Shown: piece by piece, positions 23,352-33,385 of the stretch
How positions within the stretch are numbered: position 1 is the first letter of the stretch
Layout: each line of letters begins with the position of its first letter
Assembly: GCA_019137255.1 (NCBI GenBank)
Contig: WPDH01000493.1
Span: 37,548 to 101,547, forward strand
DNA from: Corinectria fuckeliana
Taxonomy: Eukaryota > Ascomycota > Sordariomycetes > Hypocreales > Nectriaceae
DNA length: 64,000 nucleotides
Direction of reading: 5' to 3'
Translations under genes and position numbers: made by a program
Notes under the pieces: generated by a model
Seen by the model: only the letters and a program-made list of their open reading frames with translations
Database searches by the model: none
Told to the model about the DNA's origin: nothing

Positions 23352-24608
23352 ATGGCTCTCGAAGGCCGTATTGATACATGGCGCACGCGTGTACCCAGCC
23401 GTCTTGACCGCGACGACCCCTTCGACGGCGACGGCTTTGAATCACGTCCTGCAACGCGTCTGGTGAGTTCCCCGTGGCACGCGTGTTGACGGGTCCTCGC
23501 TAACGAGTCCTGTTCGTAGACGTTCCGCGAGCCAGATCCGCCTGTCAGTCGTCCGTCCACGCGCCTCAGCTTCCTCCGCGCTGCTACGCCGCTTTTTGGG
23601 CGATCGTCTACACCTTCGACTAGACCATCTACCTCGCTGTCTAAGTGGACGGTCACCGGCAGACGAAGAGGGCTTCTGGGGCTCTTCAATCGAAAGCGCA
23701 CCTATAGAGACACCCCTTCGCCAGAGCCCGTTCCCCGGGAGCCGGTTAAGCTGAACTTTCTCTTCGTCGGGAGTCGCTCTTCGGGACAAACGTCGTTGCT
23801 GTTGTGAGTGTGGTCAACCCAGCTGTGTTTTCTTGCTAACGGTTGTCCTGGCAGTCGTGCTCGCTACGGCTACTTTCCAGATGTAAGTTTTCTCCCACGC
23901 TCGACTCGACATGCAGAGACTTACGAGACAGACTCGTGCCTTTACTCGTCCTCTGTACGAAACCTATGTCAGCGACCGCGTCTGCAACGGCCACCCTGCA
24001 CGCATCGAGTTGTAGGACACTTCGGGCGTGCCGGACCTCAACACGGTCGAGCGCTTGGCATACATCGCATGGGACGCCATTTTTCTGTGCTTTGACATTT
24101 CCGACAAGGTTTCCATGTACGCCATCGTGCAATGGGTGAGTTATCCTCGCTATGAAAAAAAAAACCCCCCTCCAAGGTTGAAGCTGACAGAAGCAGTGGC
24201 GCAATGCATCGAGCCACGGGTTTGCTCAGTCTGACACGACTCAGCCGCTGCTGTACCTCTTGGGCTTGAAGAAGGATCTGCGCGACCAGTGTTTCCTAGA
24301 GGACCACCGCGAAGGCGTTGCGCACTCGCCATCTGGATTATTGGCGTACCCGACGTGCTGCGTGTGCCCAACAGAGGTATGCATCTCTTTCATCCCCAGC
24401 GAATGTGGGGGAGTTGCCAGTTGGCTGACGACTGTAGGCGAGCTGGCATGCGAAGCGGATCGGAGCACATCGCTATTTAGAGTGCTCTGCTGCGACGGGA
24501 GAGGGCATGGAGGCGGTGTTCGACGAAGCTGGAACGGCAGCGACGAGACGCATTGTCGGAACTGAAGAGGCCGAGAGCGTTGTGCGAAAGAAGAGACGAT
24601 TCTTCTAA
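23352..24608 (+). pseudogene. atypical Rho-like small GTPase, frame broken by TAG
   Basis: Six exons can be traced: 23352-23462, 23520-23803, 23855-23882, 23932-24135, 24197-24376 and 24438-24608, encoding 325 residues with one internal stop. After a 120-residue N-terminal extension comes the P-loop GSRSSGQTSLL, where the catalytic Lys of GxxxxGKT is Gln. RARYGYFPD and LYETYVSDR match the Rho switch I region. The switch II position that should read LWDTAG reads L-stop-DTSG: the TAG at 24013-24015 sits where Rho proteins have Trp (TGG). Later blocks are good: FLCFDISD, GLKKDLRDQ (G4, T replaced by L), ECSAATGEGMEAVFDEA (G5). The C terminus is KKRRFF with no CAAX prenylation box. A 48-nt in-frame intron (23968-24015) could remove the stop but would delete strands beta-2/beta-3. 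Real decay, stop readthrough or odd splicing cannot be told apart here. Confidence 0.7.
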
Positions 24609-25241
24609 GATGGCGAGCCCTTAATACAGTGTGACGAAGGCTGCCAAGTGCTGTCTTTTGCATAGCTATTCGAGTTGCTGTTTCGTTAGTTGCTTAGGTG
24701 GTGGTGGATGGGATGTTTCTGTATAGCCAGTTTTGTTTGTGTGAATGAGGGTCTTGTATCACAACTTGGCCTGCATTCTATGGGATAGACTAAGCTTGAT
24801 TGATCAAGTTTGCTTGATTCAGTGCGTTAGTCTAGTGAGTCAGTTATTGAGTGCTTGATGTTTGCTAGTAAGTATTGTTGGAGGATGAAAGGCGGGTAAC
24901 GGCAGGACAAGTGGCCCGTGCGCGCAGTTGCATCTCAACTTGTCAACTGTGCGACTCTTCACGCGACCTCACTTCGCTTCCCATTTCTGGCTTCCATGGC
25001 AATCCCGAGTTGACAATTGACATCGCCACCCGAGCCGGGCTACTGCATGTGAATGATGTCGTCTACATAAAAGCCACCAGCCTGGCCATGCTTCTCTGTC
25101 ATCAAACCCAGGTCTTCGCTCATTTCTTTTTGCAACCTTTACCTTTGCTCTGCGAACACTTGCCCCTGGAGCATATAAGTCGTCCTTCAGGGCTTCACCA
25201 TCTCCTCGCTGTCGTAGAGACGCCTACCGCACCTGCACACA
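24609..25241. other. intergenic, no gene seen
   Basis: Short frames only. Contains TTGATCAAGTTTGCTTGATT-like inverted TTGAT repeats near 24798-24818, then the promoter and leader of alg14. Confidence 0.5.
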
Positions 25242-26147
25242 ATGTCGACGACTCAACCGGGCTTGAGCTTGGCCATCCTTATCGGATGTGCTGCCGTGGT
25301 CATCGGCCTTGCCTTCACGACTGCGCGGACCTTTGGACACTCGACCGCCTTTGTCTTGACCTGTCACTTGCTGCGCATCATCTTCGGCATCTTTGTCACG
25401 GTGAGCACCCGTTCTGCAGCGATATGGAACGTCTTGCTAACTGCAGCATAGACCCGGCACATCCAGCTCCTCAACCGCCGCGGCGCCGCCAGCATCGCAA
25501 GGCAGGGGACTCGCAGCCGGCCAACGGACTACTGCCTCTTCGTCCTGGGCTCCGGCGGCCACACCACGGAGATGCTCATGATGATGGACGACGGGTTCTG
25601 CAGCTTCCACAACCTCCACCGCCGCTACCTCGTCTCCAGCGGCGACCGCATGTCCGAGAACCACCTCGAAGAGTACGAGGCCGAGCTCAAGGAGCTGTGC
25701 GGCATCGTGGGCCAAGACCCCGGCACCTACGACACGTGCACCGTCACCCGCGCGCGACGCGTCCACCAGCCGCTCTGGTCCACGCCCTTTACGGCGCTGC
25801 TGAGTGTTCTCGACATCGTCCCCGTGCTCCTGTGCCCGCCGGCCAACGAGGTCGGCGCTGAGCTGAGGTACCCCACGCACATCTTCTCCAACGGGCCTGC
25901 GACGGGCTTCTTTGTCGGCGCGACCGTTCACTTCCTCAAGATGTTCTACATCGTGCCAGAGGACACCATGAGGTTCATCTACATCGAGTCCTGGGCTCGT
26001 ATCTCGACCCTCAGCCTGACGGGAAAGCTCATCCATTGCTTGGGCTTGGCAGACATCTTCTTGACACAGCACGTAGAGGTGGCGGCCAAGTACGGGGTTG
26101 GCAACGCCGGTGAGATGGTCTTCAACTCGCGGCGACCAGCGGCATGA
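25242..26147 (+). CDS. alg14: UDP-GlcNAc transferase membrane subunit Alg14
   Basis: Two exons, 25242-25400 and 25452-26147, with a 51-nt intron (GTGAGC donor, CTAAC branch, ATAG acceptor), giving 284 aa. Residues 8-52 are hydrophobic and form the N-terminal membrane anchor. The Rossmann-like domain begins at FVLGSGGHTTEMLMM, the diagnostic Alg14 glycine-rich motif, and continues with RRYLVSSGD, IFSNGPATG and FYIVPEDTMRFIYIESWAR, then DIFLTQHVEVAAKYG. Alg14 recruits the catalytic Alg13 to the ER surface to add the second GlcNAc to the dolichol-linked oligosaccharide for N-glycosylation. Alg13 is not in the window. The gene converges on rsm25, only 114 bp away. Confidence 0.93.
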
Positions 26148-26261
26148 AATCAGAGCAGGAGAAGGCGGCGACATGGCGTGGGTTCTGTTACATGGGTAGT
26201 TTTTACAGGGTGTGTACATGAGGGGCCTTTCCCTCCTAAATGCAAAAGCTCATGATTTCGT

Positions 26262-27043
26262 CTAAGCCACAGCGGCAGCCTCTGGTGCCGCCTCGGCCTC
26301 CACCTCGGGGTCCTCCTCCTCCACACCGAAGCTCTCGACCTCGGTGTTGCGCTGTGCTTCTTGCTTCTCCGTCTCCTTGCCGGCCCAGATCTTCCAGTTC
26401 TCGAACTCGCGGTCCTCGAGGTGGTGGGCGACGTCGATGCGCGTCTTGCCAAAGTAGGCGCCCACGTGGCGGGCCTCCTCGACGGCCACGCGCTTCTCGA
26501 TCTGCTCCTCCTGTCGGATGCGGTAGAACTCGCGGCGGGTCACATCGTAAGCTTTGCGCTTGCTCATCTTCTCGTTTTCCATCAGCCACATCTGGCGCTG
26601 CACGACGCTGCAATGGCTGTTAGCTGCCTGGCGCGGTTTTCGCAAGGACCGAGAGCGACTTGCCATTCTCCCGTCAGAGGGATGCCGTTCTGTACTAGCC
26701 CCTTGCTCCAGTCACACAGCTGGTAGTCCTTTCCGTCCAGTTCCATAATGACACGGGGCCTGGCGAGCTCCCAGGGGTGGTCTTTGTAGAAGGTGTTCCG
26801 GAGCGAGTCCTCGAGGTAGCCTATGCGCTGCGGGCGGAAGAGGTTCTTGGGCTTGGAGGCTTTGGGGTTTGTCGACCAGCGATGAGGGGGGAGGGTTCGC
26901 ACGAGGGTCTCGGCGGGCGGCACGGAGGTCATGATGTTGTACCACGGCGGCGGGTTCGATGCTGAGCTCCCGAGGATTCGGTGGTTGAGCTCCTGGGTGA
27001 CGGCCTGGTAGACCCTTGCGGGTCTGATCTGTCGCCCGCCCAT
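26262..27043 (-). CDS. rsm25: mitochondrial small-subunit ribosomal protein Rsm25/mS23
   Basis: Two exons on the minus strand, 27043-26664 and 26607-26262, giving 241 aa. The N terminus GGRQIRPARVYQ, the PPPWYNIM block, KASKPKNLFRPQ, the FYKDHPWELARPRV segment and VVQRQMWLM are those I associate with fungal 37S protein S25. The C terminus is an acidic Ala/Glu tail. The intron is 56 nt and starts with GC, not GT (TG|GCAAGT), ending in TTGCAG; this junction alone keeps the family motif PLTGE-x-VVQRQ in frame. The product belongs to the mitochondrial ribosome. Start at 27043 is preferred over an in-frame Met 7 codons upstream because the conserved sequence begins there. Confidence 0.9.
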
Positions 27044-27749
27044 GACCGATGTCCTGGCTGTCAATTGGCGTTGTGAGGTTGGGTGGCTCTGCTGATGTCG
27101 CGATCAATTCGATGGTGGTGGATTGTCGCGGTGGGAAATTTTGGAGGTCGGCGAATCGTAAGGCCGGCCGGGAAGCGGGTGCGGGACGCCGGAGCTCTGG
27201 GCTGGTGCGAATGATGATCCCCACATACTCGGAGTACATACGTAGTAAAAGGAAAATGCTCATTAGCTCTCCCATGATGGCCCGTGCAGCCGCAGCCAGC
27301 CTACGCTTCGCTGTGACTCTGCGCTGATGGCGCACTGAACCCCGAAGATCTTTCAGCAACGATCGACAGTGATGGTGATGGTGATGGCCAAGTTGGGTTG
27401 AACGAATGAGCTCGTGATCTCCATATTTGCCTACAGGTCCATCGCCAGGGAAATATCCATCTCAGCAGGGTAATGACTTTCGCTGTCTTGACAAGCATTT
27501 TCCGATATCTTCTATTATTACAAGAAAGATACTTTGAGGTACCTATATCTATACAAAGAACTTGGAAAACAACTACCTAGATAGTGAGAGTCATTTCATC
27601 TCCAGGCAAACGTGCGTTCATTACTTTTGAAACCAAAGAAGAGCGTCACATAGAGACAGAAAGGCTCCAAACAGATCGCCAGGTTTTTAGATATAGTTAT
27701 ACCGCGAATGTCTCATCTTGTGATGGCATCGCGGCCTTCCGTGGCGAGA
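27044..27749. other. intergenic, no gene seen
   Basis: Promoter side of rsm25, including a short (GTGATG) run near 27370-27388. No coding frame is convincing. Confidence 0.5.
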
Positions 27750-28860
27750 CCACACAGCCGTTAACTATTTCTAGGACAGCTATTTCTGACAGCGTGGTCT
27801 TCCAACGCGGCTTTGCGTCCGAAGCTGAAGGGATGGATTGCGTCAGCTGCCGGAGATCGCGGCCTTTGACCGGGAAATAACTTGGGCGCCCGACGAAAAG
27901 AGAAGAAGCCGGCTACAAAAGATGATGACAAGAGGAACAGGAAAACCCATCCGGCTTATCGGGCTAGCATTGCCATGCCCACAACGACTTCGATGGCTTG
28001 CGCCCACGTCTCAAGGAACATGGACGCAGCTTGCCTTACATTCTCTGCATCTGTACTCATCAACATGTTGGCTTTTCCATCTTCAAAGCCGTTCGATGGC
28101 TGGCTGAGCGACTTATTGTTGATGAGACCAGCCACAGCGCCTGTCATCATCTTGAGCCGACTGAGACTGTGCTGATGCCATGCCATGGATATCTTGTTCT
28201 CTAATTAGAAAGCGGGAAATGAACAAGCTAGCAGAATTTACGTACTGCTAAGCCAACATAGATGATAGCCAATGCGATTACTGCGTAGCCTGTTTCCAAA
28301 GACTGCTCTGAGCCTCTGATGACTGGCTTATAGAGCGAACTTCTGTGGAAATGAGAATTGGTTGAGAATAGTGAAATTTGATTAGTAGAAAGTCGAGGAA
28401 TAATGGGCGCGAGGAAATGTGGCAGCATGCTAAGAGCTAGGACTTTTGGCAATGTTGTCCTTGTCTCTGGTTTGGCTATGCACTTAGAAATTTCTTGCAA
28501 AATACGCTACGCCAGTCGAGCCTATGCGTGTTACCTCTCTGATCCCAGGCTTGTTAGGCCCGGTGACGTAGTTGCTTTCATGACAGCTCGTGGTCGAGTA
28601 ACGGCAGACTGTCCTGCGTGAGGACACTCCGGTTTCCATTGGCCAAGATCGGGTTGATCCACCAGAAGAACGTCCTGCTCAGAATGCCAACCAGCTGTTT
28701 TGGGGGCTATTGGCTTTGGGGACATTGGAGAATCGGCTTCTTGGGCACTGTTTGTGATGTTGAAATGGACGCGGCGCAAGATCAACAAATGAAGCGGAAG
28801 CTTCAAAATCGCAACGCGCACAGACGCTTCAGTAAGTGAGGTCAGTCGAAACAATGGGTC
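27750..28860 (-). pseudogene. relic of an ABCC-type (multidrug) ABC transporter
   Basis: Read on the minus strand, fragments in shifting frames match the first membrane half of fungal ABCC transporters. From 28700 downward: GILSRTFFWWINPILANG, then SVLTQDSLPLLDHELS, then a stop TGA at 28578-28580, TAA at 28554-28556, and QAWDQR. A 59-nt intron-like gap (28534-28476, GTAAC...ATAG) leads to LPHFLAPIIPRL, then a +1 shift into FHYSQPILISTEV, a shift back to ETGYAVIALAIIYVGLA, a second intron, then GAVAGLINNKSL, LMSTDAENVR and ETWAQAIEVVVGMAMLAR, a TAA at 27956-27958 where the family has Gln, and AGWVF. No nucleotide-binding domain follows. All three stops could derive from CAA/CGA by C-to-T change. 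The outer limits are approximate. Confidence 0.75.
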
Positions 28861-30302
28861 ATGTTGTTCATTCGAACAGTGAATACAAAGAAGACGAACT
28901 AACAATATAGGTTTCCTAGTGTGGTGGGAAATACTGAACATGTCTACAACACAGTTTCCCTGATACCAAGTACTAGCCAGCATTTATTAGATGAGCTGCT
29001 ACATTACGCTCCGATAGGAGTGCAATCATTTTATGGCAGAACGAACTTCGACGCTACGTTGGAAGGCGCCAGTTTCGAAGGGTCACTTCTGGGCATTCAG
29101 GAGCCTGGCCTCCCACGAACTTGGCCGAGGGCATCATCTATTTTGTCAGACCCGAACAAGGGCAATTTTCATGAGGCAGAAATAATCAAGCCTGCTGCGT
29201 AGCTCACAAGGCTGAGATGATGGTTGCAGACTTGAAAGAACTCTGGAGATGCGGTGTGCAGTTTGGATTTCTCGAGACTGAGGACAAAGAGATGCAATAT
29301 TGTCTTGGTTTTCTCAGTGAGCGTTTACGACAAGTTTTTCGGAGTTCCTTGAGCAAAGACAAGACTTTCGGAGTTGTATCCTTGGAAAGGGCATCCGGAC
29401 TGCTGCGGAATTGTTTCACTTGAATACTGATTCCTGGGCCAGATGACTTGGAGACGATAGATGCCATCGAATTGGCCCGCTTTCGTTCGTGGCTGTCGAT
29501 GAGAGGCTGACAGGCAAAGAGCCTGGGAAGGAAAATTTGGGCATATATGAGCCAAGTTTGTTCGGGCAAGCGTGTATGGAAGAGTGCGACATGACCTACG
29601 GCTGATAACTTTGATCATCTACTATGAGAGCGGGCATAGTGTAGAGAACGGTGCAGCCTGGATCCGATTCTAGCCCGTCTTGCTGTTCAACCTACCACGT
29701 AAATGTGTAGGGTAGGCTGGATGATTCGTCAACATATGGGTCACTGGCGAACGTAGCATCAACATTTCGGCGGATCTAGGCCGAGCAGTCTGGCGTTGTC
29801 TGGCGGAAGCAATTGCACGACCCCGCCTAAGAGACCTCTGTGAGGTGGTCGGTGGTCTAAAGGAGGATCTGGACACTTTGCTGATATGGACTTGTTTGCT
29901 ATGTTACCGTAAGAGCGCGAAGGGTGAGTTCAGAGATCTGAAAAGGCCCCTGGCTCTCCATTTTGTTGTTGTCGGAGCTGATTTATTGTGGATGATGTCT
30001 CGGTATGGGCGTTGCTTTACGCGGGGTGGCCTATCACTACTAATAGTACTCCGTAGTAGCGGCCAGAGCTCACCCGGCTCCGCTGGTCGCGCGATTGGCT
30101 GTCCCCGATTTGCCGGTAAAAATCCATCCCGGAAGTGTCCCACTGTGAGAAGTGTCAAGCGTCAAGCGTCAAGCCTCACCTCGCCCAAGACCAGCTTCGC
30201 CTCTCTCGTTTCCTTCGATCCTCTTCCTTCTAATCTGGTCCACACGCTGCAACAGTCACGGCACAGCGTTGCTACGGGGCGCACCACTATGAGGACGAGC
30301 TC
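28861..30302. other. intergenic, possible decayed sequence
   Basis: No intact gene. The stretch next to the transporter relic may hold its decayed N terminus, but I could not align it. Three tandem copies of GTCAAGC lie at 30154-30174 in the likely promoter of the PPR gene. Confidence 0.45.
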
Positions 30303-32117
30303 ATGAAAGTCTCCAGTCGAGTGGACGGCTCCGTGTGTGCGGTGCTCGCGAATCGACCGTCGGCTAGCTTTGGGGCTACGACTGCGAGGAGGAGCCTCTG
30401 CGCCGTCGCCGCGAGAGATGTCACCAAGAAGCCGCAGAGGAGCAGGCTAGCCAGCAATGCCTCCTGCGCAAGGAGTTCGCAATGGCTGCTCTCGACGTTT
30501 ATCCCGGCGACCGACGCCCGCCGGGCTCTTCCTCTCCCACGACCTCGACACGCCTCGAGCACATATAGCACCGCGGCCACTGCGACCAGGGTCCCGTTCC
30601 AGGCCCCGATCCCTCCGCCTGTACACACTCCGCAGCACCTCATGTCCTTTGTCCGACAGGAGGATGCGGGCTCAGTGGAGGACCATGTCGAATTCTACCG
30701 AGACCCTTACCGTCGGGGCTACGCCCACTCCGACGGGCCCAAACTCGAAGTGTCGGACAAGAAGCAAGATGTGGAATATCCGAACAAGGACGAGATATTC
30801 AAGATCAACGACGATACGAGAAAGCTGATTGGCAAGCTGTGTTCGGCCATCTCGTACAGGCTGCGACACCCGAACCGAGCGAACCTGGACTCGATATACG
30901 GCCTCTACTCCCAGTTGCCCGAACCGAGGATGTTGTATCTCACGTGGCAATGGCGAGACAGGTTACTTAAAGTTATGGGGATGCCGCCAAAACGAGACTC
31001 CGATTCGATGCTGCGGTACTTTGCGTTGATTGGCGACGTCAAGAACGCCGGATTGACACTCCGTCGGACACACTGGAACTTGGCCCTGGCGTTTGCGACA
31101 AAGTACGCAGCTCGCACGACATCCACCGAGATGGAATCGGCGCTTCGGCTTTGGAAGGAGATGGAGCGAGGGGCCAAGATCAAGGGCAACGACGTGACCT
31201 TCAACGTCCTGTTTGACGTTGCGTCGAAGGCAGGGAACTTCACACTCGCTGATATGATATATAAAGAGATGGAGAATCGCGGAATCCCGTTCAATCGATA
31301 CCACCATGTCAGTCTGATACACTATTTTGGACTGAAGCTGGATTCCTCAGGAATCCGGGCTGCATACAAGGATATGGTCGACGCGGGCGAGATGATTGAC
31401 ACCATTGTTCTCAACTGTGTGATATCGGGGCTTCTCAGGTGCGGGGAGGAGACGGCGGCCGAGGAGACATACGACCGGATGAAGAATGGACACGCAATGG
31501 CTGCGACGATGCCCGAGAGGAACTATATGATGGGACGGGTGGTAACCAAGGTTTTGATGATGTTTACGAGGATCGGAAAGGTGCACCCGGAGATGCAAAA
31601 GTCGCTGCAGAAGAACGTGCAGCTGGCGCCAAATCTCCACACGTACAAGTTGTTCGTCGAGCACTACGCCGTCCGGGTGGGCGATCTGGCCAAGGTTGCG
31701 CAATACCTTGACGAGATGAAGTATCTCAAGATCAGGGTCCACCCCACAATCTTCTTGGCGCTATTCAAAGGCTTTTACTCCCACGGCGGGTATTCCAGCT
31801 CGGAGTGGAGCGAGCAGCGGCTCGAGGGAGTTTTGATGGCGCTGTACCAGGCCAAGGATGAGGGCGCGAAAGGCTTCCGTATCGACCGATGGCTGGTCAT
31901 CTGGGCCTTGCGGGCGGTGAAGAAGTGTTCCTCCGACGAGGCTGTCGTCCGCACGTTTGATGCCATGGCCGCCCGTTGGGACATTCCGCCCGACCGAGAT
32001 GTGTTTATGCATTCCCTGCTGGATAACATCACCAATGGCAGCGACATGATGTCGTCTCTGGGCAATTGGGAGGGGCCGGCACATCGGCGATATAAAAAAG
32101 ACGGGACACGGTTATGA
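30303..32117 (+). CDS. pentatricopeptide repeat protein, probably mitochondrial
   Basis: Single exon, 604 aa. The first 100 residues are basic and Ser/Ala/Arg-rich with few acidic residues, fitting a mitochondrial presequence. From about residue 250 onward, helix-turn-helix units of PPR type recur, for example VTFNVLFDVASKAGNFTLA, VLNCVISGLLRCGEETAAEE and LHTYKLFVEHYAVRVGDLAK. PPR proteins bind organellar RNA and act in processing, stability or translation of mitochondrial transcripts. Which yeast or Neurospora protein it corresponds to is not clear to me. The start at 30303 is the first Met of the frame; a later Met near MSFVRQED is possible but would remove the presequence. It converges on cox8. 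Confidence 0.82.
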   Translation: MKVSSRVDGSVCAVLANRPSASFGATTARRSLCAVAARDVTKKPQRSRLASNASCARSSQWLLSTFIPATDARRALPLPRPRHASSTYSTAATATRVPFQAPIPPPVHTPQHLMSFVRQEDAGSVEDHVEFYRDPYRRGYAHSDGPKLEVSDKKQDVEYPNKDEIFKINDDTRKLIGKLCSAISYRLRHPNRANLDSIYGLYSQLPEPRMLYLTWQWRDRLLKVMGMPPKRDSDSMLRYFALIGDVKNAGLTLRRTHWNLALAFATKYAARTTSTEMESALRLWKEMERGAKIKGNDVTFNVLFDVASKAGNFTLADMIYKEMENRGIPFNRYHHVSLIHYFGLKLDSSGIRAAYKDMVDAGEMIDTIVLNCVISGLLRCGEETAAEETYDRMKNGHAMAATMPERNYMMGRVVTKVLMMFTRIGKVHPEMQKSLQKNVQLAPNLHTYKLFVEHYAVRVGDLAKVAQYLDEMKYLKIRVHPTIFLALFKGFYSHGGYSSSEWSEQRLEGVLMALYQAKDEGAKGFRIDRWLVIWALRAVKKCSSDEAVVRTFDAMAARWDIPPDRDVFMHSLLDNITNGSDMMSSLGNWEGPAHRRYKKDGTRL

Positions 32118-32442
32118 TGTAACAGTAAAATCTGTACCAGTTGTACATTATGCAAGATAGAACAAGGGATAACACCCTGGAGCCAGACGTGAAGTCGAAG
32201 CATCCCGAGAACGCTACATACACAACTATATGGCCACTTGGAGATCGCTGGGTGAGATCGCTGGGTGCAAATTACCCGCTTGAGTCGCCAATTACAGAAG
32301 CTCAGTTTAGTTAACGAATGGGATTGAGTCACAAGGATTGAGGATGACTGATGTCTATTCAGATATGTACACAACAATCCACCACCCGTGCTCCAGAGTT
32401 TGTCAATGGACAAGCGCCAGGCCCAAGCTGCGAACAGCGAGC
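32118..32442. other. convergent 3' flanks
   Basis: Space between the PPR gene and cox8. It contains an exact 13-bp tandem duplication, GAGATCGCTGGGT twice at 32241-32266. No gene is seen. Confidence 0.6.
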
Positions 32443-32740
32443 TTAGGTGGGCTTGTAGGTCTGCCAGACTGCACAGCAGGTTAGTATGCGACCCGGGCCG
32501 GGGAGAGATTCTTCTGCTCTGCGGAGACCACGCACCAGCGATGCCGAAGGGGGCGAAGAAGCCAGCACCCATGAATGTCCAGAAACCGACACCGAACCAC
32601 TTGCTGCGGGGGTTGAAGGGGATGTTGCTGTAGGCGCCCTCGGGGTAGTGGTACGGCGAGGAGAGGCGGGTGCGGGTGGCGTGGAAGCCTCGGCGGGCGA
32701 CCAGCGAAGTGGTGGTGCGGGTGGCGGCGCGGGAGAGCAT
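32443..32740 (-). CDS. cox8: cytochrome c oxidase subunit VIII (VIIc type)
   Basis: Two exons on the minus strand, 32740-32536 and 32468-32443, giving a 76-aa protein; too small and split to be obvious as an open frame. The intron is 67 nt with GTGCGT donor, ATACTAAC branch and TGCAG acceptor. Residues 1-27 are an Arg-rich mitochondrial presequence with RRGFHATR near the processing site. The mature part SSPYHYPEGAYSNIPFNPRS followed by a single transmembrane helix (GFWTFMGAGFFAPFGIAVW) and a short QTYKPT tail is characteristic of fungal Cox8/mammalian COX7C. It acts in complex IV of the inner mitochondrial membrane. Confidence 0.9.
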
Positions 32741-33385
32741 CTAGAGGGTCAATTAGGACTGCGAGGCGGAGAGGATGCTCAATGGAGCGGTGGTGGGATG
32801 TCGGGCGTACCTTGAGCGCGTGGAGTGGCGATTGGGATGCGACAGAGGTGAGCTTGCAGAGTCGACGTCTTGGTCAGACCCGAGGTCAAGATGGGTGGTC
32901 TGAGGAAAACGCCCAGCGCGGAGAGTCACGTGGCTGGCCAAGTGACTAATGTGATTGCGGGCGAACCTGGTTGGGTCGTACGTGACGTCGGCAGGAGCCG
33001 CGTCCTCCGGTTACCTTACCTACTACTAGTAAGCAAACCTGCAGACCACTTCTCCTTCACCGCCTGCAGCTCCGTCGCCGGGTCATTTTTTCTGCCGCCC
33101 AGCCCACTTCTATTCAACTTTTTGCCAAACCAAGGCCTATGCCCATGTCCCACGCAATTGGGAGTTGCGTCGAGATCGAGATCGTCTCTGTGTCTTTTGC
33201 ACGCACCACCCAACTCGAGACTGAATTTGTGTGCTGGATCCGGAGTCTTGAGATAGCTACTACTTGGAAGCAGACGAGGTTTCCATCCACGCCACGAACA
33301 TTCCTTTTGTTCCGCACCTCCGTTTTAGGAACTTGGTGCTCACGAATCGAACCCACGTCCTGGTACTGGCACCACAACCGCCGCC
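32741..33385. promoter_or_regulatory. shared divergent promoter, cox8/mtr4
   Basis: About 640 bp between divergent starts. The last 200 bp is probably mtr4 leader. GTCACGTGGC near 32925 and a second TACGTGACG near 32978 are visible, but factor binding is inference. No gene seen. Confidence 0.4.

Noticed and set aside
28750..28920. bZIP-like basic region on the plus strand (KRKLQNRNAHRRF) followed by an intron-like GTGAGG...ATAG
   Set aside because: No leucine zipper follows, and the minus strand over the same DNA reads continuously into an ABCC transporter relic with several matching motifs. The basic-region match is most likely chance on the antisense strand.
31775..32740. 321-codon minus-strand frame covering cox8 and the 3' end of the PPR gene
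   Set aside because: Only the first 68 codons are real (cox8 exon 1). The rest runs through the cox8 intron and antisense to the PPR gene and has no protein character.
33320..33366. B-box-like GGGTTCGATTC on the minus strand
   Set aside because: No acceptor stem, D arm or A box can be folded with it; it lies in the mtr4 leader.
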